The notes: a model not told the origin generated them from the sequence alone. Shown: positions 1 to 12,070, numbered from the stretch's first letter. The stretch is 64,000 nucleotides of DNA from Lepus europaeus (GCF_033115175.1 NC_084838.1:68990468-69054467), one strand, 5' to 3'. A program made the numbers and translations.

Positions 1-302
1 GAAGAGGAGAGAAAGAGAGCAAGAGCAAGAGCGAGAGAGAGAGGGAGAAATCTTCCATTGTTGGTTCACTCTCCAAATGTCTGCTAATGCCAGGACTGGG
101 CCAGGCCACAGCCTAGAGACTAGAATTTCATTCGGGTCTCCCAGGTGGGTGGCAGGGCCCATTAAGCCATCTTCTGCTACTTTCCCAGGCACAATAGCAG
201 GGAACTGGATTGGAAGTGGAGCAGCCAGGACTCAAACCAGCACTCAAATGGAATGTAAGCATTCCAGGCGGTGGCATAATGTGTTGTCCCACAATGCCAA
301 CT
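1..302 (-). mobile_element. CSINE, old, cut by the window edge
   Basis: Purine-rich tail-side repeats (GAGAGA) are followed by the antisense CSINE body (TCTTCC...TTGGTTCACTC, then TTTCCCAGGC near 184). It is diverged. Confidence 0.85.
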
Positions 303-342
303 CCCCAGAAATCTGTATTCATAAATATAAAATTTAACCATA

Positions 343-658
343 GGCCGGTGCCATGGCTCAATAGGCTAATCCTCCGCCTTGTGGCACCGGCACACCAGGT
401 TCTAGTCCTGGTCAGGGCGCCGGATTCTGTCCCGGTTGCCCCTCTTCCAGGCCAGCTCTCTGCTATGGCCCAGGAGTGCAGTGGAGGATGGCCCAAGTGC
501 TTGGGCCCTGCACCCGCATGGGAGACCAGGAGAAGCACCTGGTTCCTGCCTTCGGCTCAGCGAGATGCGCCGGCTGCAGCGGCCATTAGAGGGCGAACCA
601 ATGGCAAAGGAAGACCTTTCTCTCTGTCTCTCTCTCTCACTGTCCACTCTGCCTGTCA

Positions 659-689
<31 letters not shown>

Positions 690-705
690 AAAATAAATAA
701 AAAAA
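343..705 (+). mobile_element. CSINE, full length
   Basis: It begins GGCCGGTGCCATGGCTCA, carries the CTCT-rich tract and ends in an A-rich tail. TTAACCATA occurs on both sides (334-342 and 706-714) as the target duplication. Confidence 0.95.
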
Positions 706-939
706 TTAACCATAAGCTCTGGGATCCAAAGGAGCTAGTAGCTATTAGGAATCTGGCTCCTTTCAGCTGAAATCTGATTGGAGGCATCATCGATGATGAA
801 AGATACAAGATTTTCATGGAACACAATAGTTAACCATTTTGCTTATTAATGGTTCCTGAAATCAGTAAGCTGTGTGCGTTCTTGCCATGCATTCAAAGAA
901 TTTTGAATACTGGCTCAAATGGACCAGACAACGTGGTAA

Positions 940-1335
940 GTTTTAAGGATTTTATTCAGTGAAAGAAATGTATAGGAGAGTGAGGGCTTTGTCTAATGGA
1001 GATAGAAAAGTGTAGAAATTAAGTTGTGGTCCACACCAGGCAGGGAGCAGGCCAGGAGCCACGGGCAGCAAGCATTTGGTTATGAGCAGCCACAAGTAGC
1101 TTAGCACAAGTAGCAAAGCGAAGGTGGAGAGAGCAAGAAGAGCGATTTGGAGTGCTCCTCGCCTTTTATATGCTTTCCAAAGGGAAGTGGTTACATAGTC
1201 TGATGGGCAGGTGGGCATTCAGGTGGGATCAGGTAGGGGCGTGAGATCACACAGAGGGCATGGTGGAGGTGTGGTCTTCCAGCTCACAAACCTAATCAAT
1301 TTTATCCTATCTGCCTGTCTACATCAATAGGAGAC
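940..1335 (-). mobile_element. LTR-like element
   Basis: On the minus strand a strong TATA motif (GCATATAAAAGGCG, about 1160-1175) lies about 210 bp before an AATAAA (about 951-956), the layout of U3-R in a retroviral LTR. The ends and family were not resolved. Confidence 0.45.
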
Positions 1336-1415
1336 ATCAGGGATGTTTGATTTCATAAAGTGAAATGTTTTTTGTGCCTTGTGTATTTAAATTATTATTT
1401 GTTCATTAGACTCAT

Positions 1416-1641
1416 TTCTGTCAAAGACTGAGGACTTTCAAAAGGGAAACTTAAGGGCCCATTGGGATAAAATGGAAACTTAAGGACTGTCCCAGAACAA
1501 AAGGAAAGGGCAATGTGGCCTAACCAATAACTACTTCCACATGCACAACCTTATGCAACCTTATAGTGACCCAGTGGCCTTAAAGTACCCAAGCAGAATG
1601 AGTGTAGCCACATAAAGGAGACAAAAAAAAAAAAAAAAAAA

Positions 1642-1674
<33 letters not shown>

Positions 1675-1905
1675 AAGATTGTATATAAGGCAGTCTCCGC
1701 TTTATTCAGGGTTCAGACTCTGGATACAATTCCTCTGTGGCAGTGCCAGCACAGAAGTAAACACTTGTTTCCTGCAAAAAGCCCTGGTGTCTCCTCCCTC
1801 TATCTGAGAACCCCACTACAAGATATGTTCTCTTGCCACTATACATCACTCCTTCACTACTAAGTGACAACTTGTAGGTTTTCAGTCTTTCCTGTAATAA
1901 TCTGA
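1416..1905 (+). mobile_element. Possible second LTR-like element containing a long A tract
   Basis: TATATAAGGC near 1681 is followed by a leader-like segment with GTAAACACTTG downstream. A run of mostly A at 1622-1672 interrupts it. The boundaries are guessed and the family is unknown. Confidence 0.3.
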
Positions 1906-2084
1906 TTAATAAAATCTGATCTGACACAGGAATGGAATCCCCATATCACCAGGGACCAGATTGTTCTTTTCACTGTAGTGTTCCCTGAAACCTAACACAG
2001 AAACAATTCTGGATAGACAGATGTAGCGGTTAAATAAGTGGAAAATAAATGAATTATTTCATTTTGCCAAGAGACAATTTAGTA

Positions 2085-2222
2085 TTGGAACAGGAGTCAA
2101 TTACTTCCATTCTAGAGATGGTTCTGACTGCTAGCTAGCTGTGATACCTGGAGCAAGTAGCATCTGTACCTCCGTTTTCTCATCTTTAAAGCAGTAAAAT
2201 AAAAGGCACCTCAGAATAGTGA
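2085..2222 (+). repeat. MIR-like relic
   Basis: The order CTAGCTGTGATACCTGG, then CTCCGTTTTCTCATCTTTAAA, matches the MIR core and 3' region. Confidence 0.5.
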
Positions 2223-2984
2223 GTAAGAAACTCCAAATGTTGAAATTGGGGGGTTTCTGATTAAATTTCTATGTAAGTGCTTACAGGCAAGTCCCTTGGG
2301 TTTATGTGTAAAGTCCTAAATCCCTATCTATGCTATGTTATGTGTCCCTCCATCATGAAAGTCAACATTAATTAAAGAAGGATAAAATATTGTATTATTT
2401 AAACAAGTGGTGCATAATCCGTGCTCCAAACACTGACAGACGGAACAAGATACACACAGAGTAAATCCAATTCATCTTCCAACCTTGGGGCACAGTCCCA
2501 GCTGAGAGGCTCCCTCTACAAAGTCACTGAACCACGAAGCAGATAAAGCTGCAGTGCCATGAGTCCCATTTCCCTCTTCCTTTCTCCAGCCTCAGCAGCA
2601 GGGAGTAAGATGATGTTGGTTTACCAGAGCTGTCCACCTGAGGGAAGACTTTGAACATTTTCAGTAAGTGTTTTCAGTAAGTGTTATTTGTGAAGATTAT
2701 AAGTAACAGAAGGCATGCAAGAAGAGGAAATATAGCATTTCAAGCAAAGAGGAATTTGTTCATTTTAAAGATAGAACTGCAAGAAAGCAAGGGCAAGAAA
2801 TGACATGTTTTCAGGCTGTACTTGAAAGTTTCATAAGCTTTATCTTGAAAATTGGGCAAGTTTTGAATATTAGGCAAGGCCAACTGATAAAATCAATACT
2901 TTGTGGGCCCGTAGCCCATAATTTATCCCAGAGACATGAAAGGGCCATGTGAAAAGAGATTTAAGAGAAAGAGGTGTGGGGACT
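2223..2984. other. Unassigned intergenic DNA
   Basis: I see nothing recognisable. There is no sustained frame and no SINE. Confidence 0.4.
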
Positions 2985-3130
2985 CAGACAGCCCAGACGA
3001 ACTTTGTCATCAGTGGATTTGGCATGGCTCTGCCAATTAGCTGTGTAACCTCAGGCATACACCTCTGCCAGTTCTCCTTGTCCTTATTGTGCAGTGGAGA
3101 TAAAAATGGCACCCAACAGGGAGATTTATG
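2985..3130 (+). repeat. MIR-like relic
   Basis: CCAATTAGCTGTGTAACCTC followed by a GTGGAGATAAAAATGG segment is MIR-like. Confidence 0.55.
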
Positions 3131-3308
3131 GGAAAGATTAATAATATAGTTAATAATATGGGGATCATTAATAAAATAACAGTAATCTCTCCACAAATGC
3201 TAGTTCAGAGTACTAATAAACACAAATTATTACTACTATTGTAATTTAAAGTCCCTGTAAATATAAGAATATTACTATTTCTTTTTTGATCCTCAGTATT
3301 TGTATTTC

Positions 3309-3602
3309 TTTCTCTTTTTATAAAGATTACTTTATTTATTTGATAGGAAGAGAGTTAGAGAGAGGCAGAGGCAGAGAGAGAAAGGTCTTCCATCCTCTGG
3401 TTCACTCCCCAAATGGCCACAACACCCGGAGCTGGGCCAGCTCAAAGCCAGGAGCCAGGAGCTTCCGCCACGTCTCCATGCAGGTGCAGGGGTCCAAGGA
3501 CCTGGGTCATCCTCTACTGCTTTCCCAGGCCATAGCAGAGAGCATATGGGATGCTGTCACTGCAGGCAGTGGTTTTACCCACTACACCACAGCACCAGCC
3601 CA
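3309..3602 (-). mobile_element. CSINE
   Basis: An antisense CSINE is flanked by CAGTATTTGTATTTC at 3294-3308 and CAGTATTTGCATTTC at 3603-3617. Confidence 0.92.
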
Positions 3603-3617
3603 CAGTATTTGCATTTC

Positions 3618-5094
3618 AACAATGGATTTTTTTTAAAGCAAAGTCATTCAATCAACTACCATTTTTTCTGAGGTTATGTTCTTCCTGAATTTGGGTGGTC
3701 AAAATATTTTTTTAAGGAAATTCAGTTGATTTTAGAGGGTATTTAATGTCATCACTTGACAAAATCAAGAGCACTTAACTCTAATCAGTTACTACAAATA
3801 TGGAATATTTTTCTGTGAAATGCAAATGTCCCAGAGTCATTGGTGTCATAGCAATATGGCGAGGAAATGGTGCATGTTTGGCCTTGCATCCTCCTCCAAA
3901 CCTCATCCCATTTTGGTGGAAAATTCTCTTAGCCTTGAGTAAGGAGCTAGGAAGAAAAGCAAGCAGAGAAAATACCACTCAAACAGCTTTTCCATTATCT
4001 CTCAGCTCCCCTTCCCAGTTTTGCAGGGCTGACCCTGGAACCTGAAACACCATTTCAGCTTTTCAGGTTGCCCTGTGAGGCTCTGTCCCAGAGACTGCAC
4101 AGCTCAGGAGGCAGGAAATAGATATTCCTTCCCACCTGCTCCCTGTACACTTGGTGGTTTCCTTAAAATCCTTCCAGCAATGCCTTCTCACCCAGTAGCA
4201 GTAAAGACCCTCTATAACAGGGGCTGACTCCAGTTTGCTGTTTTTCCAACATTTGCAAAGCTAACCTCATAGTCTCCCCAAACCCAGACATACCAGTGAG
4301 CCAGTACCCCATCCTCAAAAGTTGGGACCCCAGGATCACAGAGCCCCTTACCCCAGCTCAGAGGCATATCCCTGTTTTAGATGTCTAAGTTTCACCTCTG
4401 GGGGTTGGGGTGGGGCTCCTTTTCTAATTTCCTACTTTTCAGTAGTTCCGAGTCCTTCCCTGTGTTTCCTTAGCCCCAAGCTGGATAGCTGCTTCCTGCA
4501 GTTGCTACCTCTGAAATATTTTTATTCCTTCAGTTGCCCAATTTCCAACCCTTTGCTATATTTTCTTTTTTTCAAGTGCCCCGTTTGTGTGTGTGGTTTC
4601 TGTCTCCTGTGTGATCTCTGACTGAAACAGTCTTTAAGTTTCCAGATTTGCCTGCTCAAGGGTGAACTTTTAGGCTTGCAGAGCAATCATAGATATGTCT
4701 TCTAGACCATTCTAAATAATCTATAAAGGAAAATATAGCCATTTCTGCATAACTCTCTATGTTGAAAATGCAATTTTCAAAGTTTTCTTTTGAATATTGA
4801 AAAACAAATATGTCCTAACCCAGAAATCCTAACCCCAATGAGCCTTATTAATTCTTTTTTCCTGAAGTACGTTATAAAGTAAAATAGGTAGGCACCAACC
4901 TGATCAAACTGGGGGACATGTTCATGCATGTGAGAATGAGTTTAGACCAGAAATTTTTCTCTGATCCTAAATTTTCACATTCCACTTTTCATTGCATTCT
5001 TGTCATAACAAAGCATTTCTCTTATTTCTTAGGCAGAAATAATGATGATCAAAGCCAGGAAATGGGAGGACAGAGGGACTAGGACCAGGAACGA
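3618..5094. other. Unassigned intergenic DNA
   Basis: No gene or family is recognised. The frames present are short and shadow-like. Confidence 0.4.
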
Positions 5095-5275
5095 ACTTTT
5101 ATGAAATACTTGCTCTATTTCGGGTGCCATTTCATGTGTCCCTCCAGCAACCCAGCATTGTAGAGATTGATATTCCTGTTTCACAGATAAGATAAGGATG
5201 CTGGGGCTTTAAATAGTTAACCTGCTCTGGGACACAGAATAAGCTTTGGAGCCAGGGTCCAGACCCTTTTAACTC
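5095..5275 (-). repeat. MIR-like relic
   Basis: The antisense MIR core is visible (TTTCACAGATAAGATAAGG, then CTGGGACACAGAATAAGC). Confidence 0.5.
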
Positions 5276-5617
5276 TTTATTTTCCTTTTAGAAATCACTA
5301 CCCAGCATCCACAGGACCCATAAAAAAGGACAAATGGCTGGTTGCACCTCAATTCTGGAAATTAAGAATAGGTGCTTTAAACAGTGATATATTTGCTGAC
5401 CAAATAAGTGAAAGGTGAATCTTTCTATTTGCTCATACTGGTTACTTTTTTTCTCTTTTCTACTTATTGCCTGAAATCAAGATGCCAGCTTCCAGAGCCT
5501 ACCATCTGTCTGAAAGCTTAAGAACTATCAAATACCTATATAGTACAAGTGAACTATGTTTGCTTCAATAAAGAAACCCTCCATAAGGGCAGCTCTGGTT
5601 AAAAAAAAATTAAAATA

Positions 5618-5667
5618 GGGTCCAGCACTGTGGCACAGCAGGTTTAAGCCCTGGCCTGAAATGCCAG
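5618..5667 (+). mobile_element. CSINE, 5' part (split by a solo LTR)
   Basis: The first 50 bp of a CSINE end at ATGCCAG. The element resumes at 6272. The outer target duplication AAAATTAAAATA is at 5606-5617 and 6547-6558. Confidence 0.92.
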
Positions 5668-6267
5668 TGTTAAGTAGGAAGTCAGAAATGAGCTTATGTG
5701 TGTGTGACAAAGACCTAAGGAGTTGACATCTAGGTCCAGCATCCGCATCTCAAAATCATCCTGATAACCTTCCAGGTGCAGCCCAGTATCTGCACTATAG
5801 ACGCCCTGCCCCTTCAACCTGATAACCATCCTTCCTTAAGGGGGGAGGGGGCACGCCAGCCAGGCTTCCCCCCTGTCTGATAACTTCAAGGGGGAAACTC
5901 AGAAAGGAATTTTTCATATTTACATCTAAAAAAGTCCTTTGTTCCAGGAGGAGAAGATGTGGGAAGACAAGACCCATCCCCTTAAACCCCCCCCCCCCCC
6001 CCCCCCCCCCCCCGGCCTCAACCAGACTGCGCTTCAGCCCTCTGCCTCTCTGCTGAGCCGCCCCGCCTGCCTGCCCAGGTGTATTCTCTCCACTCAACCA
6101 TGTAGCCTCGCTCTCCCCCAATCTGAGTGACTGGGCACTCTCAGGTCCTGTCTGGAGAGGTGCCCATCCATTCTTACGGATGTCCCTACCCTAATAAACC
6201 TTGCTATTAGGCTTTCCACTTACCCTCTGTCTCACACCTGACAAGAACCCTGCCTTCTCCGGTAACA
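5668..6267 (+). mobile_element. Solo LTR (class I ERV type) inside a CSINE
   Basis: A 600-bp insert begins TGTTA and ends TAACA, an inverted-repeat terminus. It is flanked by the 4-bp duplication CCAG (5664-5667, 6268-6271). An AATAAA near 6193 serves as the R-region poly(A) signal. A run of 27 C lies at 5987-6013. There is no internal retroviral sequence. Confidence 0.85.
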
Positions 6268-6271
6268 CCAG

Positions 6272-6546
6272 CATCCCATATGGGCGCCAGTTCGAGTCCT
6301 GGCTGCTCCTCTTCCGATCCAGCTCTTTGCTATAGCCTGGGATAGCAGTGGAAGATGGCCCAAGTTCTTGGGCCCCTACACCCATGTGAGGGACCCAGAA
6401 GAAATTCCTGGCTCCTGGCTTCAGATCGGCACAGCTCTAGCTGTTGCAGCCATCTGGGGAGTGAACCAGCGGATGGAAGACCTCTCTCTTTGTCTCTACC
6501 TCTCTCTGTAACTCTGTGTTTCAAATAAATAAAATAAATCTATAAC
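6272..6546 (+). mobile_element. CSINE, 3' part
   Basis: This continues the element broken at 5667, from GCATCCCATATGGGCGCCAG to the AATAAA-rich tail. Confidence 0.92.
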
Positions 6547-6558
6547 AAAATTAAAATA

Positions 6559-7613
6559 AAGAAATATAGATATGGACATAAATATTCACATAAACATTTC
6601 TCTGACAAATTTTGGAGAAGAGGAGAAAAGAGAAAAGCTGATGAAAAGTGTAAAGTTTTGAAAAGCTTGTTAAGAAGAATGAATAAAAAGATGGAAATAG
6701 TAACCAGGGCCAAGCTGCTTAAGGAAAACTAGACTTGCCTGATAGGGGAAGAGATCCGTTTTTTTAACCTATGATCTGTTCCGCATCTGAAGTTTGCCTG
6801 TGTCAGTGATTATTGGGATTTATGATCTTATGACTAATTTTACACTAATATGGGTGAGAGTAGAGAAAAATGAGTGCAAATATTGTCACATAAGCAATAC
6901 TTTCTCATGATAGTTGCCAGAACCTTTTTGCTGACTTAATTTCTCCTAAACACACCCTCTGTCTCAGGGGACTGACCTGAAAAAAAGACTTTCAAACCAG
7001 AGAAGCTTACCTTCAGCACTCTCTCTCGCCATTGCTCTGCTCCCTACCTCCCTTTCAGGTATCCTCTGCTCTCAGGAGTCTCATGGCTCTGAGGCTGCCA
7101 CACTCAACCATGGCCTCCTGTCCCATACCCAGTTTTTGTTGTTGTTTTCACCTCATTCTTCGCAACCTGAACTATCTCCTGCAGTTGACACAAAGCTCAC
7201 TGAGGGTGTAATGTACACCATTCACCAAGAAGGTCCTGAGGATAGAGGACAAGGGCTTATAGTCAAGTTATTAAAACTTATAAAGCTCTGTGTTCCTTTT
7301 TGTCACAGCTCTTACAGATGGATGATATGATCCACTAGCCTGTGTTTTCATGTAAAAGACACTAGATTCCATACTCTGAGGAAAATTTGTATTTTAAGAG
7401 GATTCCCAAAGATGCAGAACTCATCCCAAAAGGACAATTCCCCTAATGGTGCAAATTTTAGTAGGCAGCAGGTGGAGGGAGATATCCTGGAGCCAGAAAG
7501 TATATTTGAAAACACATCATGGAAAAGGATTATTTATCCCAAGTCAGACTATCCAGTGACCTCTGCAAAACAGAAAATTCCTGATAAAAATGCATTGGAA
7601 AAGATTGATAGAT
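6559..7613. other. Unassigned intergenic DNA
   Basis: No gene or clear repeat is recognised. Confidence 0.4.
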
Positions 7614-7776
7614 TGGGTGCAGGGGCCCAAGCACTTGAGCCATCCTCCGCTGCCCTCCCGGGCCACAGCAGAAAGCTGGACTGGAAGAGGAGCAACTGGG
7701 ACTAGAACCCAGTGCCCATATGGGATGCCAGCACCGCAGGTGGAGGATTAACCAAGTGAGCCATGGCACCAGCCCC
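7614..7776 (-). mobile_element. CSINE fragment lacking its tail
   Basis: Only the head half is present, from GTGCAGGGGCCCAAGC to CATGGCACCAGCCCC in antisense. There is no A-rich tail, which is unusual for a simple insertion. Confidence 0.88.
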
Positions 7777-8692
7777 AATGCACTTATCATTTTAATTACT
7801 CATAGTTTCATTACCTCATGTCATCACTCACAGGAAGGGAAAGCTGATAAGTTTTGTTTTGGGCGTGTAAGATTCAGCCACCTGTAAGTTTTCCCAGAAG
7901 AAATGTGAAATAGAGTTAGCTGTATGCTGCTAAGGTCAGGAGAAAGCAGAGACATTGAAGCTGGAGCCGTGAGTACATACTTGGTGATGGAAGCCAAAAG
8001 AATGAAAGATCTCTGGCTTTTCTGGGCCTCATTTCCCTTCTCAAAAGGTATGATAAGGCTCCTCCAACTCAATCTCCAAACATGCCCAGGGATAGAATGG
8101 AAGGGTTTTAGAGTCAACCCCCTACGGCTGTATTGTATGATAAGCCAGTGTTCGCACATGCATTATTTATGAGCACAAAGAGAACATCATGATAAGATCT
8201 GTGCCTTAAAGAGTTTATATAATGGAAGAATAAAAAATGAGAGAAGCTGTAAAAGAGTCTTCAAGTAGTCACCTATGTGAGTAAGAATGAAAACTTAATC
8301 TGAGCAAGGCAGTGGGCATAGAAATGAGGACATAGAATTGGGAAATACTTGTGCTAATTACTCTTTCAGACCCACTGACGTTGTAAAGGATCGGTTGTGA
8401 GGAGATAAGCACAAAACGTTCTACGTATTTTCACAGAGAAATGGAGCATCATCAGGATATGATGCAACATCTAACCTAATATTGCTTCACTTACCCATGG
8501 CTTTTCATGACTCGCAACTTCACTACCCCGTGGCTTTTACATGACACGTTTTTTCCTGCACTACTGTTTCTGTATTTCTCTGTCATCTATGTGTTTCCAT
8601 ATGACTCACATTCAAACTCCTCACAAGAGAATATTGTCAGTTAAAATGAATCACTAGCCTATAAAGGGTAGCCTTATGGAGAAGAAAGCTTT
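7777..8692. other. Unassigned intergenic DNA
   Basis: Nothing is recognisable. Confidence 0.4.
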
Positions 8693-8924
8693 TTTAAAAA
8701 TATTTTATTTGTTTGTTTTCATTTTATTTGAAAGACAGGGAGACACAGAGAGAAATCTCCTGTCCACTGGTTCATGGCCCAAAGGCCCACAATAGTCAGG
8801 CCTAGACTAGGCCAAAGACAGGAGCCCAGAACTTAATCTGGGTCTTCCACGTAGAGGTACTTCAGTGTGGGAAATGGACATCCTGAGCGACATCTTAATC
8901 ACTGTGACAAATGTCCACCCAAAG
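8693..8924 (-). mobile_element. CSINE, old
   Basis: A diverged antisense CSINE is flanked by AAGAAAGCTTTT-like and GAGAAAGCTTTT repeats. Confidence 0.75.
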
Positions 8925-9654
8925 AGAAAGCTTTTATATCTCCTCATGGGTTTCGCTTAAGTCAGATTCTATTCCTTCTTCAGTGGAGCATTTATGTACT
9001 TTTAGTCCAAATATATAATCTGTTAAATTCAGGAAAAAAGCTTGATGTGTCCAGATTACTTTCCAGGTGAGACGAGTGGTTTCCAGCTGCTGAGAAGCCT
9101 CACAGAGAGTAATCAATTTCTCAGTCTCTTTCTCAATTGTGAAGCTCAGAAAATTAATTTTAATTAATTTGAAAATATGCCGATTCTGGGTTTCTCTCTC
9201 CAGTAAACTTAAATATGTCCATTGATCCACTGTAAGAAAAAAGTAAAGGTTTTCCAGATAGACAGTGAAGGGATGTCCCTGGCTGAGAAGCTGTGCAGTA
9301 AGCCTAGAAAGAAACAGGTACAGGGTGAGAAAGACCAAAGGGTCCAGGAAAGAAATGAAGCTACTTAACAATATATTTGTTCATGCTGACGCCAGATGGC
9401 AATTCTGTGAAAATTTTGGACTAATTCATGAAAAGTGCAAAACATTAGGCAAATGAAACAAAGACAATTATTACTATAGGAAAAATACCCATTTTGTGTG
9501 CCATAAAATGCTCTAGGAAGCATAATTTTTTAATCTCTGAACTCCCACAAAAACAGAGAAACTGTGTAGATAGAAATTTAGACAACATGTACAACAAAAC
9601 TAGGTGGCAGGTTTCCCAAGAACATTAACATACAGGTAGTTATAAAGCTTCTAG
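8925..9654. other. Unassigned intergenic DNA
   Basis: The minus strand is open for 145 codons at 8934-9371. The predicted sequence has no family resemblance and nothing else supports a gene. Confidence 0.35.
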
Positions 9655-9668
9655 AAAAAAGCATAAGA

Positions 9669-9982
9669 GGGGCCAACACCGTGGCTCACTTGGTTAATTC
9701 TCTGCCTGCGGTGCCAGCATCCCATATGGGCGCTGAGTTCTAGCCCAGGTTGCTCCTCTTCCAATCCAGCTCTCTGCTGTGGCCTGGGAAGGCAGTGGAG
9801 AATGGCCCAAGTGCTTGGGCCCTGCACCTGCCTGGGAGACCAGGAGGAAGCACCTGGCTCCTGGCTTCGGATCCGGCAGTGCCGGCCATAGCGGCCATTT
9901 GGGGAGTGAACCAATGGAAGGAAGACCTTTTTCTCTATCTCTCTTTCACACTAACTCTATCTGTCAAAAAAAAAAAAAAAAA
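9669..9982 (+). mobile_element. CSINE
   Basis: A full-length CSINE with an A tail. AAAAGCATAAGA is duplicated at both ends (to 9668 and to 9990). Confidence 0.93.
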
Positions 9983-9995
9983 GCATAAGAAAAAA

Positions 9996-11023
9996 AAAAT
10001 TGTAACCTTTTAACTAGGCATCCTTGCCAGTGTTTCTTGCCTTCTATCTTTTGAATGATAGCCACTCTGATAGGGGTGAGGTGATATCTCATTGTGGTTT
10101 TCATTTGTATTTCTCTGATGGCTAGTGATGCTGAGCATTTTTTCATATATTTGTTAGCCATTTGTGTTTCTTCTTTTGAAAGCTGTCTATTGAGGTCATT
10201 TGCCCATTTCGTCATTGGATTGGTTTTTGTTGTTGAGGTTTTTTTAGTTGTTGATATATTCTGACTATTAATCCTTTGTCAGATAAATAGCTTAAAATAT
10301 TTTTTGCATTTTGTTTGGTGTCTCTTCACTCTACTGATTGTCTCTGTTGCTATACAGAAGTTTCTGAGTTTTATATAATCCCTTTTCTCTAGTTTTGCTT
10401 TTGTTTTCTGTGCTTTGGGGGTCTTATCCAGTAAGTTATCATCTACACTAATGTCTTGGAGTGCTTTCCTTGCATTTTCTTCCAACAACCTCATAGTCTC
10501 AGGTCTTAAATTTAGGTCTTCGATCCATCTGGGGTAGATTTTTGTATATGGTAAGAGGTAGGGATCTAATTTCATTCCTCTACATATAAACATCCAATTT
10601 TTCCAGCACCATTTATTGCAGAGATTATCCTTTCTCCAAAATATAATCTGGATACTTTGTCAGAACAGTTGGCTGTATGTATGTGGATTAATATCTGGTC
10701 TCTTTTTTTCTACTCCACTGATCTATGTGCCAGTTTTTATGCCAGTACACTGCTGTTTTAATTACTATAGGTTTGTAGTACGCTTTGAAGTCAGATACTG
10801 TGATGCTTCCAACTTGATTTTTTTTTTTTTTTTTTTTTTTGCTAAGCATCATTCTGGCTATTCTGGATCCTTTGTAATTTAATAGGAATTTTAGGATTCT
10901 TTTTTCTAATTATGTGTAGAATGTCATTGATGTTTTGATAGGGATTTTATTAAATATATAGATTTCTTTAGGTAGTATAGACATCTTAATTATATTAACT
11001 CTTCCAGTCTATGAGCAAGAAAC
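9996..11023 (-). mobile_element. L1 fragment, ORF2 3' region
   Basis: This is antisense L1 ORF2 C-terminal sequence, with landmarks such as GGGGTGAGGTGATATCTC near 10074 and the CCAATTTTTCCAGCACC segment near 10596. The solo LTR at 11024 interrupts it, and it continues at 11498. Frames are broken. Confidence 0.85.
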
Positions 11024-11497
11024 TGAAGGACTTGTGGAAAATTGTAAAAATTTACCAGAGTCTAACCTGCTGAAAAACAAAAAAGTTTCAAGAAAGGTCA
11101 GTTAAAAAGTTTCAAGAAAGGTCAATTTCTGGGAAACTGCAACTTAGCAGATAACAGGGAATACCAGTTTGGAAACCCCCCTTGTGCAATGGTTAAGATA
11201 AGTAAAACTGATGTGTACTAAGATAAGTAAAACTGCTGTATACTAAGATAAGTGAAATTACTGTAAACGAAAACCCCATTCCCCTTTGTATTCACTTGCT
11301 TAAAATAATTTTGTGGTTTTTGCCTTTAAATACTGCCTGTAACCCTCGTCCAGCACCTCACTCTCTCAGGAGGGAGGTGTCTGTTTTGCGCAAAATGTAA
11401 ATAAACTGCCTCTTGTGCTTGCATCGCCGGTGTCCGGAGTCTGAATTTCTGGGTCCCCAGAGTGCTACCCAGGACCCCGCCAGCTTTGGGTCCTTCA
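11024..11497 (+). mobile_element. Solo LTR with tandem U3 repeats (class I ERV type)
   Basis: The ends are an exact 8-bp inverted repeat, TGAAGGAC and GTCCTTCA. The host duplication AAAC lies at 11020-11023 and 11498-11501. U3 contains three tandem 25-bp repeats at 11194-11268, each with an AGATAAG (GATA-type) motif, and a shorter duplication of a TTTCAAGAAAGGTCA unit near 11085-11125. A TTTAAATA TATA-like box near 11325 precedes AATAAA near 11400. It is 474 bp long and inserted into an antisense L1. Confidence 0.93.
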
Positions 11498-11680
11498 AAA
11501 CATGATTCCATTTTTTTATATCCTTGAGAATTTCTTTCATCAATGTTTTATAATTTTCATTGCAGAGATCTTTTACTTCTTTGGTTAAATTTATTACTAA
11601 ATATTCACTTTTGGTGGCTATTATGAATGGGATTATTTTCTTGGTATCTCATTCATCAAGTTTATCATCAGTGCATTTTT
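11498..11680 (-). mobile_element. L1 fragment, continuation after the solo LTR
   Basis: The antisense L1 resumes directly at the LTR edge (ATGATTCCATTTTTTTATAT, then TTTCATCAATGTTTTATAA). Confidence 0.8.
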
Positions 11681-11932
11681 AAAGATTTATTTATTTATTT
11701 CAAAGTCAGAGTTACACAGAGACAGAAGGAGAGGCAGAGAGAGATGTCTTCCATCCATGGGTTCACTCCCCAGATGGCTGCAATGGTTACAGCTGCACTG
11801 ATCTGAAGCCAGGAGCCAGGAGCTTCCTCCTTCTTCCAGGTCTCCTACACGGGTGCAGGGGCCCAAGGACTTGGGCCATCTTCTACTGCTTTCCCAGGCC
11901 ATAGCAGAGAGCTTGATCAGAAGTGGAGCAAT
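11681..11932 (-). mobile_element. CSINE, 5'-truncated
   Basis: The antisense CSINE runs from AAAGATTTATTTATTT to AAGTGGAGCA and is fused directly to the next L1 piece. Confidence 0.9.
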
Positions 11933-12070
11933 GGGGTGAGGTGAAACCTCATTGTGGTTTTGATTTGCATTTCCCTGATGGATCCTGAGCATTTTTTCAA
12001 GTGTCTGTTGACCATTTGAATTTCCTCTCTTGAGAAATGTATGTTCAATTCAGTGAGAAATAATCACCTT
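11933..12070 (-). mobile_element. L1 fragment, ORF2 3' region (second copy)
   Basis: It repeats the L1 segment seen near 10075 (GGGGTGAGGTGAAACCTCAT), so it belongs to a different copy. Confidence 0.75.

Noticed and set aside
1622-1672. Poly(A) tail of a processed pseudogene
   Set aside because: No gene-like sequence or target duplication lies before it. It fits a SINE or microsatellite remnant inside an LTR-like block better.
5795-6121. 108-codon minus-strand frame with a glycine run
   Set aside because: The glycine run is the translated poly-C tract of the solo LTR. There is no protein family.
8934-9371. 145-codon minus-strand frame
   Set aside because: AT-rich DNA with no recognisable domain, promoter or splice pattern. 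It is likely a chance frame.
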